Positions 1-6,962 of a stretch of 11,719 nucleotides of DNA are shown here, piece by piece. A model generated the notes under the pieces. It worked only from the letters and a program-made list of their open reading frames with translations, was not told where the DNA came from and searched no databases. This stretch comes from Oscillospiraceae bacterium (lineage in GTDB: Bacteria; Bacillota; Clostridia; Oscillospirales; Acutalibacteraceae): the NCBI GenBank assembly GCA_902766855.1, contig CACXFE010000160.1, forward strand, positions 1 through 11,719, read 5' to 3'. The position numbers and the translations under genes were made by a program. Every line of letters begins with the position of its first letter. The first letter of the stretch is position 1.

Positions 1-57
1 GGCCTGCACTCTATCCCCGCCAATACCACCCCTGTGCCCTTGAAAACCGCTTTATAA
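1..57. other. Window edge: possible 3' tail of an upstream gene, undecided
   Basis: Several frames are open from the window edge. On the plus strand one frame stops with TGA at 41-43, just before a hairpin, and another stops with TAA at 55-57, inside that hairpin. A third frame stays open to TAG at 192-194 but has no start here and no recognisable protein signature. Too little is present to identify an upstream gene or even its strand. The base composition and the hairpins that follow suggest that this is the end of an upstream transcript. Confidence 0.2.
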
Positions 58-66
58 GCGGTTTTC
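42..66 (+). terminator. Perfect 11-bp hairpin, probable bidirectional terminator
   Basis: GAAAACCGCTT (42-52) and AAGCGGTTTTC (56-66) are exact reverse complements around a TAT loop. The A-run and T-run at the base of the stem give the form of an intrinsic terminator that could work in both directions. It probably ends the transcript entering from the left edge. There is no extra U-run beyond the stem, so its efficiency is uncertain. Confidence 0.5.
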
Positions 67-77
67 GCTACGAAGGA

Positions 78-108
78 GTTTTTCCGCCGCACCTGTCGCC
101 GGAAAAAC
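78..108. repeat. Inverted repeat, 9-bp arms
   Basis: GTTTTTCCG (78-86) and CGGAAAAAC (100-108) are exact reverse complements separated by 13 bases. It lies between two terminator-like hairpins, so positions 42-187 could form three successive stem-loops. No role can be assigned; it may be part of an untranslated region or a second weak terminator. Confidence 0.4.
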
Positions 109-165
109 AAAAATGGCGCCGAAAACAGCGCAAAAGCGTTGATTCGGGCTTTTCGGCAGACTGGA

Positions 166-197
166 GGATCGGCAAACCTGCCGATCCGTTTTAGTAT
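166..197 (+). terminator. Hairpin with short T-run just before the WalJ-like gene
   Basis: GGATCGGCA (166-174) and TGCCGATCC (179-187) pair perfectly over 9 bp around an AACC loop and are followed by GTTTTAGTATT. This has the form of an intrinsic terminator. It ends only about 20 bases before the start codon at 218, leaving no space for a normal promoter downstream. It may therefore be an attenuator in the leader of the next gene, or the terminator of an upstream transcript whose end crowds the next ribosome binding site. Confidence 0.55.
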
Positions 198-217
198 TCA
201 AATAAAGGAAGAATGAC

Positions 218-1009
218 ATGTCAAAAATTTGTCCGCTGTTCAGCGGCTCTACCGGGAACAGCACCTACATAGCCGCTCAAACGGGATCCATTTTAGTGGA
301 TGCGGGCGCCACTTTGCGCGGGTTGACCGCCATGCTTGCAAAAGCGGGCGGCACATTGGAAGAAATCGCCGCGGTGTTGATCACCCATGAACATATCGAT
401 CATATCAGGGGGCTGAAACCCCTGCTTCGCCAAACCGGCGCCGCGTTGATCGCCTCGCAAGAAACCTTGGAGGTGCTGATCGCCGGGGATCGTGTTCCCG
501 CCGGGACTGCCGTGATCCCGGTCGAGAGCGCCCATCCGGTGGAAGCGGGCGGATTGCTGATCACCCGGTTTGCCACCAGCCATGATTGCGCGGGATCCAG
601 CGGGTATCGGGTCACCTTGCCGGATGGAAAAGCGATCACGGTTTGCACCGATCTCGGGGTGGTTACCGAAGAAGTAAGGGCGGCGCTGCGCGGGAGCGAC
701 GCGGTTTTACTGGAATCGAATCATGATATTGAAATGCTGAAAAAAGGGCCATATCCGCCGCCGTTAAAGGTTCGCATCCTGTCCGAACGGGGGCATTTGT
801 CGAATCCGGCTTGCGCGGCGGAGTTGCGCGGGCTTTTGGAAAGCGGTGTCCGGCGGTTTATTTTAGGGCATTTAAGCCAAAAAAACAATACGCCGCTGCT
901 GGCGGAAAGCGCGGCGGTCGCGGCGCTGGTGGATACAGGTGCCGTGCGGGACCGGGATTACCTGCTTTCTGTTGCCGCGCCGAAAGGGAATAAGGTAACG
1001 GTTTTATGA
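218..1009 (+). CDS. walJ: WalJ/YycJ-like metallo-beta-lactamase-fold hydrolase
   Basis: Predicted cytoplasmic metal-dependent hydrolase of 263 residues, the usual length of the YycJ/WalJ family. The N-terminus has the family's FSGSTGNS segment. The metal-binding motif HEHIDH appears near residues 57-62, and further family-like segments are LESNHDIEML, LSERGHLSN and LGHLSQKNNTP. The ATG at 218 follows AAAGGAAG (204-211) at suitable spacing. In Bacillus the relative lies in the walRK region, close to rlmH, and has been linked to exonuclease or DNA-metabolism and cell-wall roles; the exact reaction is not settled. Here it directly precedes rlmH, with its TGA overlapping the rlmH ATG, which fits translational coupling. 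The walRK two-component genes are not seen in the window. Family assignment is firm; function is inferred. Confidence 0.9.
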   Translation: MSKICPLFSGSTGNSTYIAAQTGSILVDAGATLRGLTAMLAKAGGTLEEIAAVLITHEHIDHIRGLKPLLRQTGAALIASQETLEVLIAGDRVPAGTAVIPVESAHPVEAGGLLITRFATSHDCAGSSGYRVTLPDGKAITVCTDLGVVTEEVRAALRGSDAVLLESNHDIEMLKKGPYPPPLKVRILSERGHLSNPACAAELRGLLESGVRRFILGHLSQKNNTPLLAESAAVAALVDTGAVRDRDYLLSVAAPKGNKVTVL

Positions 1010-1482
1010 TGAAGATCACGATCCTTGCCATGGCGGGATTAAAAGAGCCCTATTTGCGGGAAGCCGCGGCGGAATACCAAAAGCGACTGGGCGGGTATTG
1101 CAGCCTGAAAATCATCGAGCGCACGCCGGTGCACCTGCCGGAGAAACCTTCCGAAAAAGAGATTGCCGCCGCTTTGGAAAAAGAGGGCGACGATTTATTG
1201 CGGCTTCTCCCGGAGAATGCGTATGTCACGGTGCTGTGCATCGAGGGCAGGCAGTGTTCGAGCGAGGCGTTTGCGCACACGGTGGAGCATTGCCGTAACG
1301 CCGGGCAGGAAATGGTTTTTGTGATCGGCAGTTCTTACGGGCTTGCGGAGAAAGTGAAGGCTCGCGGTCACGCGGTTTCTTTCTCGGAAATGACCTTTCC
1401 GCATCAACTGTTCCGTGTGATGCTGTTGGAACAACTGTATCGCGCGTTTCGCATCAACAGCGGCGGCGCTTATCATAAATAA
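1006..1482 (+). CDS. rlmH: 23S rRNA pseudouridine(1915) N3-methyltransferase RlmH
   Basis: SPOUT-class methyltransferase that uses S-adenosylmethionine to methylate pseudouridine 1915 in helix 69 of 23S rRNA, late in ribosome assembly. The 158 residues match the family length (about 155-160). Typical features are the start KITILAMAGLKEPYL, the SAM-binding knot segment VFVIGSSYGL, and the C-terminal signature MTFPHQLFRVMLLEQLYRAF ending in AYHK. Where many relatives have a GGS/GGP loop this one has GSSYG, a mild variation. Two adjacent ATGs (1006 and 1009) are possible starts; family alignment slightly favours 1009. The first overlaps the TGA of the WalJ-like gene as ATGA. The two genes probably form one transcript ending at the hairpin near 1503. 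Confidence 0.95.
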   Translation: MMKITILAMAGLKEPYLREAAAEYQKRLGGYCSLKIIERTPVHLPEKPSEKEIAAALEKEGDDLLRLLPENAYVTVLCIEGRQCSSEAFAHTVEHCRNAGQEMVFVIGSSYGLAEKVKARGHAVSFSEMTFPHQLFRVMLLEQLYRAFRINSGGAYHK

Positions 1483-1502
1483 ATAGGATTTTTATGGAAC
1501 GG

Positions 1503-1542
1503 AAAAGGCGGCTTCCCTTTTAAAAGGGGGCTGCTCTTTTTT
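1503..1542 (+). terminator. Intrinsic terminator after rlmH
   Basis: An imperfect GC-rich stem pairs AAAAGGCGGCTTCCC with GGGGGCTGCTCTTTT, using a few G-U pairs and one bulge, and runs into a T-run (TTTTTTGTTT). It sits about 20 bases after the rlmH stop and just before the consensus promoter of the next operon. This is the expected layout of a transcription-unit boundary. Confidence 0.7.
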
Positions 1543-1560
1543 GTTTGCCTGTTTTGGCGA

Positions 1561-1590
1561 TTGACAAAAGGGTGGGAAATGGACTATAAT
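1561..1590 (+). promoter_or_regulatory. Consensus sigma-A promoter for pth-mfd-ldt
   Basis: A perfect -35 TTGACA (1561-1566) and a perfect -10 TATAAT (1585-1590) are separated by 18 bp. Transcription should begin near 1597, about 40 bases before the pth start. It follows directly on the rlmH terminator and is the only strong promoter seen ahead of pth, mfd and the L,D-transpeptidase gene. It also shows that the in-frame TTG at 1561 is not the pth start. Confidence 0.85.
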
Positions 1591-1635
1591 ATTGGAAAAG
1601 AAAAAAGCAGTAATACAATAAAGAGAGAGAAGAAA

Positions 1636-2223
1636 ATGTTCGGGAGAAAGACCGAGGAAATGTGGCTGATCGCGGGGCTTGGCAATCCGGGCCTTCAATA
1701 TGAAAAAACGCGGCACAATGCCGGGTTTATGGCATTGGAACAGTTGGCGGCAAAATATGATATTTCCTTCACAAAACACAAGTTTGAGGCGGTTTTCGGG
1801 GACGGGACGATCGCCGGGAAACGGGTGTTGCTTGCAAAACCGCAAACTTATATGAACAATTCGGGCAGAGCCGTTTCGGCTTTGGCGGCGTTTTATAAGA
1901 TCCCCCCGCAGAGGGTGCTGGTGTTATCGGACGATATTTCGCTCGATGTGGGCAAGATCCGCGTGCGCAGAAAGGGAAGCGCCGGCGGGCATAACGGGTT
2001 AAAAGATATTATCGAACTGCTCGGGACTGAGGAATTTGCCCGCATCAAAATCGGGGTGGGCGACCGCCCGGACGCGGATCGGGATTTGGCGGATTGGGTG
2101 CTTGGCAAGGTGCCGAAAGACGAGGAGGAGGCCTTTGCGGCGGCACTTGAAAAGGCGGCGCTTGCGGCGGTAGAAGTGTTGAGAAGCGGTGTGGATTCCG
2201 CGATGAATCGGTATAACGGATGA
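1636..2223 (+). CDS. pth: Peptidyl-tRNA hydrolase
   Basis: Cytoplasmic esterase that cleaves peptidyl-tRNA released by stalled ribosomes and so recycles tRNA. Counted from the ATG at 1636 the protein has 195 residues, normal for bacterial Pth. Visible family residues are Asn17 in GLGNPG, the catalytic His27 in TRHNAGF, Asn74 in TYMNNSG, Asp99 in VLSDD, and His119-Asn120 in GGHNGLKD. The start at 1636 lies behind the purine-rich AGAGAGAAG and gives a short extension (MFGRKTEE) before the conserved WLIAGLGNPG. An alternative ATG at 1660 lacks a well-spaced ribosome binding site. The longer open frame to 1561 is excluded because it contains the promoter. The mfd gene follows after one base. Confidence 0.95.
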   Translation: MFGRKTEEMWLIAGLGNPGLQYEKTRHNAGFMALEQLAAKYDISFTKHKFEAVFGDGTIAGKRVLLAKPQTYMNNSGRAVSALAAFYKIPPQRVLVLSDDISLDVGKIRVRRKGSAGGHNGLKDIIELLGTEEFARIKIGVGDRPDADRDLADWVLGKVPKDEEEAFAAALEKAALAAVEVLRSGVDSAMNRYNG

Positions 2224-2224
2224 T

Positions 2225-5200
2225 ATGAAATTTTTAAGTGAAGTATTCGGGCAAGACGCGGATTATCGCCTGTTGTCGCAAGCGGTGGAGCGGGAGCGGC
2301 TGCCGGTGGCGTGTACGGGGCTTTCCGCGGTGCATAAAGCGGCGGTGATCATGGCGCTGTGCCGCCAAACCGGGCGCAAAGCGGTGGTGTTCACGCACCA
2401 CGAAGCCGCGGCGGCGGAAATGACAGACGACCTTGGCTCGCTGGGGCTGAATTGTTTGAATTTTCCCTCGCGGGATTATTGCGTCGGCCCGCTTTCGGGT
2501 TATTCAAAAGAATATGAGCAGAAAAGAATGGAAACCCTGTCCAGATTGTCGGACGGGGATTTCGATGTTTTGACCGTCGCGTTGGACGCGGCCGTGCAGT
2601 TGACCGTGCCGCCCGCGGTGCTGGCTTCCGCCCGCTTTACGCTGCGGGCGGGCGACAGTGTGGAACTGGATTCTTTGATCGAAAAACTGATTGCGGCGGG
2701 TTACGCCAGGCAAGAGTTGTGTGAAGCAAAGGGGCAGTTTTCGGTACGGGGCGGGATCGTGGATATTTTCCCGGTCACGGCGCAAGAGCCGGTACGGATT
2801 GAACTGTGGGGCGATGAAATCGACAGTGTGGCGTTTTTCGATCCCGAAAGCCAGCGCCGTACCGAAAATACGGAGGAAATCGAGATCATCCCCGCTTGTG
2901 AAGTCTTGTTTGATCCGGCGGTACTTGCCGGAAAACTGCGAAAAATGTTGGCAGGCGGGAAATTGAGCGACCGCCAGCGTACCGTGCTGGAACAGGATGC
3001 GGAGGCGCTCGAAAGCGGCGTGCCGATCTCGCCTGACCGCTATTTGCCTTTGATTTACGAGGGCGGCGAAACGATCTTTGATTATGTATCCGATTGTTTG
3101 CTGTTTGTCAGCGAGAGCGGAGAAATGGCAGAGCGGTTCAAAAGCATGGGCGCTCAACAGGCGGTCGATCTGGAAAACGGCATGGAAGAAGGCTTTTTGA
3201 GCGAACGCACCGCGGGGCTGTGGTTGGATAAAACCACTTTTTTCAGTTGCGTTGCCGGGGCAGTGATTTTGGAAAACTATCCGCGCGGAAGTTACGAACT
3301 GCGCGTGAAAGAATGGATCAACTTCAATGTAAAGCGTTCTACCGCGTGGGGCGGCGACCTGACCGTTCTGAAAGAAGATATTGCGTATATTTTGGAAAAC
3401 AAAGGCGCGGTGGTAATTTTGGCCGGGGAAAAACGCGCCGCACAGATTCTGAACGAGGAACTGAATGAAAGCGGTATAGCAAGCCGTTTTTCCGAAACCT
3501 ACGATTTTTCTCCGCAAGGCGTCACGGTCACGCCGGGCGGCTTGTCAAGCGGAATGGAAATTCCCTCCTGCCGCTTTATGCTGATTACACACCGCCATAT
3601 CGCCGCGGAGGGCAAGCGAAAAAAGAAACACCGGAAAGCCGGGCAGGAGATCGGCTCGCTGGAAGAACTCAAAAAAGGCGATTATGTTGTGCACGAGGCG
3701 CACGGCATCGGCGTGTTTGAGGGGATCAACCGCATTACCAACGGCGGGGTGACCAAAGATTATATCAAGATCCGGTACTTTGGCAGTGATGTGCTGTATG
3801 TGCCGGTCACCCAGTTGGATCTTGTTTCCAAATACATCGGTTCGGCGGAGGAAAATACCGTCCGGCTGAACCGGTTGGGCGGCACGGAATGGCAGAAAAC
3901 CCGGCGACGCGTGAAAGCGGCCGTGCGGGATATGGCAAAAGAATTAACGGCGCTGTATGCCAAGCGGATGTCGGTCAAAGGCTATGCGTTCAGCCCGGAT
4001 ACGGATCTGCAAAATGATTTTGAGCGGCGCTTTCCTTATGAGGAAACCGAGGATCAACTGCGTTGCGTGAATGAGATTAAGCGGGATATGGAACGGGAAG
4101 TGCCGATGGATCGCCTGTTGTGCGGGGATGTGGGCTTCGGAAAAACCGAGGTGGCACTGCGCGCGGCGTTCAAGTGTATCAGCGAAGGCAAGCAATGCGC
4201 CCTGCTGGTGCCGACCACCATTTTGGCTTTGCAGCATTATAATACCATCGTGCGCCGTTTTGGGGAATTGCCGGTCACGGTAGGGCTGCTCAACCGTTTT
4301 GTTTCCCAAAAAGAGCAAACCCGTTTGATCGCCGATTTAAAGTGCGGGCGCCTTGACATGGTGGTGGGAACCCACCGCCTGATTTCCAAAGATGTGGAGT
4401 TTAAAAACATCGGGCTTGTGATCATTGATGAAGAACAGCGTTTCGGTGTGGCACAGAAAGAACGGCTGAAAGAGCGCTATCCGTTTGTGGATATTCTGAC
4501 TCTCAGCGCCACCCCGATCCCGCGTACATTGAATATGGCGATGTCGGGGCTGCGGGATATGTCCTCCCTGGATGAGGCGCCGGGCGACCGCCACCCGGTG
4601 CAGACCTATGTGCTGGAATATAACAACGGCGTGATTTTGGATGCGATCCGGAAAGAGATCCGCCGCGGCGGGCAGGTGTATTATCTCCATAACCGGGTAG
4701 AAAGCATCACGCGCTGCGCGGCGGCGCTGAAAGCCAAACTGCCGGAGATTTCCATCGGGATCGCGCACGGGCAGATGAGCGAGGATGAACTGACCGGCGT
4801 ATGGCGGCAACTGTTGGAACATGAAATTGATTTGCTGGTTTGCACCACCATCATTGAAACGGGGGTCGATGTGCCCAACGCCAATACTCTGATCATCGAC
4901 GAAGCGGAAAACATGGGGCTTGCGCAACTGCATCAACTGCGCGGCAGAGTGGGGCGTTCGCCCCGGCGGGCGTATGCGTATTTCTGCTTCCGGCGCGGGC
5001 GGCAACTTTCCGATGTGGCGGCGAAACGGTTGGAAGCCATCCGGGAGTTTACCGAGTTCGGCTCCGGCTTTAAAATTGCCATGCGGGATCTTGAAATCCG
5101 GGGAGCGGGCAGTATTTTAGGGGGCGAACAGCACGGCAATATGGAGGCGGTCGGATATGATATGTATCTGAAATTACTTTCCGAAGCCGTGAACGAGCAG

Positions 5201-5647
5201 AACGGCGCGCCTCCTGTCGAGGATCTGCCTTGCACGGTGGATCTGAACATTTCGGCGCATATTCCGGAGAGTTATATCGCGTCGCTCCCGGCAAGACTTG
5301 GGATGTATAAGCGCATTGCCGCCATCCGAAATGATGAAGACGCCTCGGATGTGATCGATGAATTGTGCGATCGCTTCGGGGAGCCGCCGGTTTCGGTGAT
5401 GGGGCTTGTGGATGTGGCAATCCTGCGGAGCAAGGCATCCGCCGCGGGGATCGTGGAGATCACCGAAGGCGCGGGCACGGCGCTGCTGCATATTGATTCG
5501 ATCCGGCCGGATGTGATGGCGAAACTGTCCGCCGCTTTTGAAAACCGCTTTACTTTACACGCGGCGGATCGGCCGACCTATGTGATCCGCTTGAAAAAAG
5601 GACAAAAAATGCCCGATTTGGTAGAAGAACTGGCGCGGGCGATTTAA
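2225..5647 (+). CDS. mfd: Transcription-repair coupling factor Mfd
   Basis: ATP-dependent DNA translocase that removes RNA polymerase stalled at lesions and recruits the UvrABC excision machinery. It is full length at 1140 residues (Bacillus and Escherichia proteins are about 1150-1180). Domain order is as expected. The N-terminal UvrB-like region with a degenerate nucleotide site comes first. The polymerase-interacting CarD-like domain starts near residue 485 (KKGDYVVHEAHGIGVFEGI). The RecG-like motor follows, with Walker A GDVGFGKTE (634-642), Walker B DEEQ (735-738), LSATPIPRT (from 760), TTIIETGVDVP (near 880) and QLRGRVGR (904-911). The C-terminal TRCF domain ends the protein. No frameshift or missing motif is seen. 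There is no obvious Shine-Dalgarno site, so translation is probably coupled to pth, whose stop lies one base upstream. Confidence 0.97.
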   Translation: MKFLSEVFGQDADYRLLSQAVERERLPVACTGLSAVHKAAVIMALCRQTGRKAVVFTHHEAAAAEMTDDLGSLGLNCLNFPSRDYCVGPLSGYSKEYEQKRMETLSRLSDGDFDVLTVALDAAVQLTVPPAVLASARFTLRAGDSVELDSLIEKLIAAGYARQELCEAKGQFSVRGGIVDIFPVTAQEPVRIELWGDEIDSVAFFDPESQRRTENTEEIEIIPACEVLFDPAVLAGKLRKMLAGGKLSDRQRTVLEQDAEALESGVPISPDRYLPLIYEGGETIFDYVSDCLLFVSESGEMAERFKSMGAQQAVDLENGMEEGFLSERTAGLWLDKTTFFSCVAGAVILENYPRGSYELRVKEWINFNVKRSTAWGGDLTVLKEDIAYILENKGAVVILAGEKRAAQILNEELNESGIASRFSETYDFSPQGVTVTPGGLSSGMEIPSCRFMLITHRHIAAEGKRKKKHRKAGQEIGSLEELKKGDYVVHEAHGIGVFEGINRITNGGVTKDYIKIRYFGSDVLYVPVTQLDLVSKYIGSAEENTVRLNRLGGTEWQKTRRRVKAAVRDMAKELTALYAKRMSVKGYAFSPDTDLQNDFERRFPYEETEDQLRCVNEIKRDMEREVPMDRLLCGDVGFGKTEVALRAAFKCISEGKQCALLVPTTILALQHYNTIVRRFGELPVTVGLLNRFVSQKEQTRLIADLKCGRLDMVVGTHRLISKDVEFKNIGLVIIDEEQRFGVAQKERLKERYPFVDILTLSATPIPRTLNMAMSGLRDMSSLDEAPGDRHPVQTYVLEYNNGVILDAIRKEIRRGGQVYYLHNRVESITRCAAALKAKLPEISIGIAHGQMSEDELTGVWRQLLEHEIDLLVCTTIIETGVDVPNANTLIIDEAENMGLAQLHQLRGRVGRSPRRAYAYFCFRRGRQLSDVAAKRLEAIREFTEFGSGFKIAMRDLEIRGAGSILGGEQHGNMEAVGYDMYLKLLSEAVNEQNGAPPVEDLPCTVDLNISAHIPESYIASLPARLGMYKRIAAIRNDEDASDVIDELCDRFGEPPVSVMGLVDVAILRSKASAAGIVEITEGAGTALLHIDSIRPDVMAKLSAAFENRFTLHAADRPTYVIRLKKGQKMPDLVEELARAI

Positions 5648-5659
5648 GGGGAAGAAGAA

Positions 5660-6880
5660 ATGGCAAAAAAGAAGCGTAAAACCAGGCGCTCCGCCGCCAA
5701 AGGAATCGGCTGGGGGTTGCTGTTGATCTGTATCGCGGTCATCACGGTGATCGGGGTGCGGAATAAACTGGAAAAGGATCGTTTAGAGCGATTGCCGATC
5801 GTGCAGCCGGAACTCACGGCGGAAGCGGGCGGCGCCTTGCCGGAGCCGACGGCGTATTTCAAAGAATTGCGTGGTTGGGAAGGAAAGGCTTTGCAGGTAA
5901 CTTTTACGCCGGAAAAGCCCGAAAAACCGGGAGAATATGCCGTAACGCTTACGGCTGACGGCGAAAAAGAGCGGTTTGAAAGCCGCCTGACCCTGCGGGA
6001 TACCACGCCCCCCGCTCTGGCGGTCAAAGCGGTCACATTGGACTACGGAAAATCGTATGCCCCGTCAGACTTTGTGGAGTCTGTTCGGGATGCGGTCAGC
6101 GGTGAAAACTGCACGGTCGTGTTAGCGGATCAGGCCGCTCATACAGAGCCGGGGAAATACACCGTGACGGTGCAGGCGACAGACGAAAGCGGCAATGTGG
6201 CGACGGCGGAAACCGCTTTGACGATCAAAGAAAAACCAAAACCGAAAGTAACCGCGCCGGCCGTTCCGGCAAACAGCGGCCAAACGAATCAGAATGCCGC
6301 CAAACCCGCCGTGAAAAACGATCCGCCGTATCTGATCCGTGTCAATCGCGCCGCCAACTGTGTAACGGTTTATAAAAAAGGAGAAAGCGGGAAATACGAT
6401 TCTCCCGTGAAAGCGTTCGTTTGTTCTACCGGGGGCAATAAAACGCCGACCGGCACTTTCCGCACAACGGATAAATATGTGTGGCGGCGGTTGGTCGGCG
6501 GTGTATACGGGCAGTATGCCACCCGCATTACCGGGCAAATCCTGTTTCATTCTGTCCCGTATTTCAGCCAAAACAAAGGCAATCTGGAATATGAGGAATA
6601 TAATAAACTCGGCTCGGCGGCATCGCTCGGGTGTGTCAGGCTTTCCTGCGCGGATGTGAAATGGATTTATGATAACTGCCCGAAAGGGATGACGGTGGAA
6701 ATCTATGACGACGCCGCCAATCCCGGTCCGCTCGGCAAGCCTGCTCCGACAAAGATCGACCTCGCCGCTCCCGAACGCGGCTGGGATCCGACCGACCCCG
6801 ATCCCGCCAATCCGTGGCGCCAAAAGCGGGAACCGGCGGTTGAAGAAGCGCCGGATGCGCCGGAAGAGCCCGGAGAATAA
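5660..6880 (+). CDS. Membrane-anchored L,D-transpeptidase (YkuD) with Ig-like domains
   Basis: Predicted peptidoglycan enzyme that would form 3-3 cross-links or attach proteins to stem peptides outside the membrane. The 406 residues begin with a basic stretch and a single transmembrane segment (about 15-33), so the rest is extracytoplasmic. Two beta-rich Ig-like segments follow (about 46-112 and 113-190; the second contains the typical PGKYTVTVQATDESGN). A Pro/Asn/Lys linker comes next, then a YkuD domain (about 221-347). The catalytic motif is SLGCVRL with Cys325; His297 lies in LFHSVPY. Leu replaces the more usual His before Gly-Cys, a variation I recall in clostridial relatives. The tail after about 350 is rich in Pro, Asp and Glu. 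The ribosome binding site AAGGGGAAG overlaps the mfd stop, so the gene probably shares the pth-mfd transcript. Confidence 0.9.
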   Translation: MAKKKRKTRRSAAKGIGWGLLLICIAVITVIGVRNKLEKDRLERLPIVQPELTAEAGGALPEPTAYFKELRGWEGKALQVTFTPEKPEKPGEYAVTLTADGEKERFESRLTLRDTTPPALAVKAVTLDYGKSYAPSDFVESVRDAVSGENCTVVLADQAAHTEPGKYTVTVQATDESGNVATAETALTIKEKPKPKVTAPAVPANSGQTNQNAAKPAVKNDPPYLIRVNRAANCVTVYKKGESGKYDSPVKAFVCSTGGNKTPTGTFRTTDKYVWRRLVGGVYGQYATRITGQILFHSVPYFSQNKGNLEYEEYNKLGSAASLGCVRLSCADVKWIYDNCPKGMTVEIYDDAANPGPLGKPAPTKIDLAAPERGWDPTDPDPANPWRQKREPAVEEAPDAPEEPGE

Positions 6881-6884
6881 AATT

Positions 6885-6912
6885 TTACAAAATTTTTGTA
6901 GACATTTTGTAA
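6885..6912. repeat. AT-rich palindrome overlapping a -35 box
   Basis: TTACAAAAT (6885-6893) and ATTTTGTAA (6904-6912) are exact reverse complements with a 10-base centre. The centre and the start of the right arm contain the -35 hexamer of the downstream promoter. It could be an operator for a dimeric regulator. Alternatively it could be a weak end for the L,D-transpeptidase transcript, but no GC-rich stem or terminal T-run supports that. Confidence 0.45.
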
Positions 6913-6927
6913 TTTTAGGGTTATAAT
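6899..6927 (+). promoter_or_regulatory. Sigma-A-type promoter of the PrsA-like lipoprotein gene
   Basis: TAGACA (6899-6904, five of six consensus bases) and a perfect TATAAT (6922-6927) are separated by 17 bp. Transcription would begin near 6934, leaving a leader of about 28 bases with a strong ribosome binding site. The gene can therefore be expressed independently of the pth-mfd-ldt unit. Confidence 0.75.
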
Positions 6928-6950
6928 TGGTATATTGCAGTTAAACTGTT

Positions 6951-6956
6951 GGAGGA
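6951..6956 (+). promoter_or_regulatory. Ribosome binding site that fixes the lipoprotein start at 6963
   Basis: GGAGGA at 6951-6956 abuts an ATG at 6957, which is too close to be used, and lies six bases before a second in-frame ATG at 6963. The second is therefore the better start. The difference is only two residues. Confidence 0.6.
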
Positions 6957-6962
6957 ATGAAT

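Noticed and set aside
1561..1635. Upstream TTG start for pth
   Set aside because: The extension would consist of the promoter hexamers TTGACA and TATAAT; the conserved protein begins after 1636.
2504..3517. Long open frame of 337 codons on the minus strand inside mfd
   Set aside because: It lies wholly within mfd, whose protein is intact and conserved; the translation has no recognisable motif and no ribosome binding site. Long antisense frames are common in GC-rich coding DNA.
4337..5005. Minus-strand open frame of 222 codons inside mfd
   Set aside because: It is antisense to the helicase motor motifs of mfd, with a composition typical of a shadow frame.
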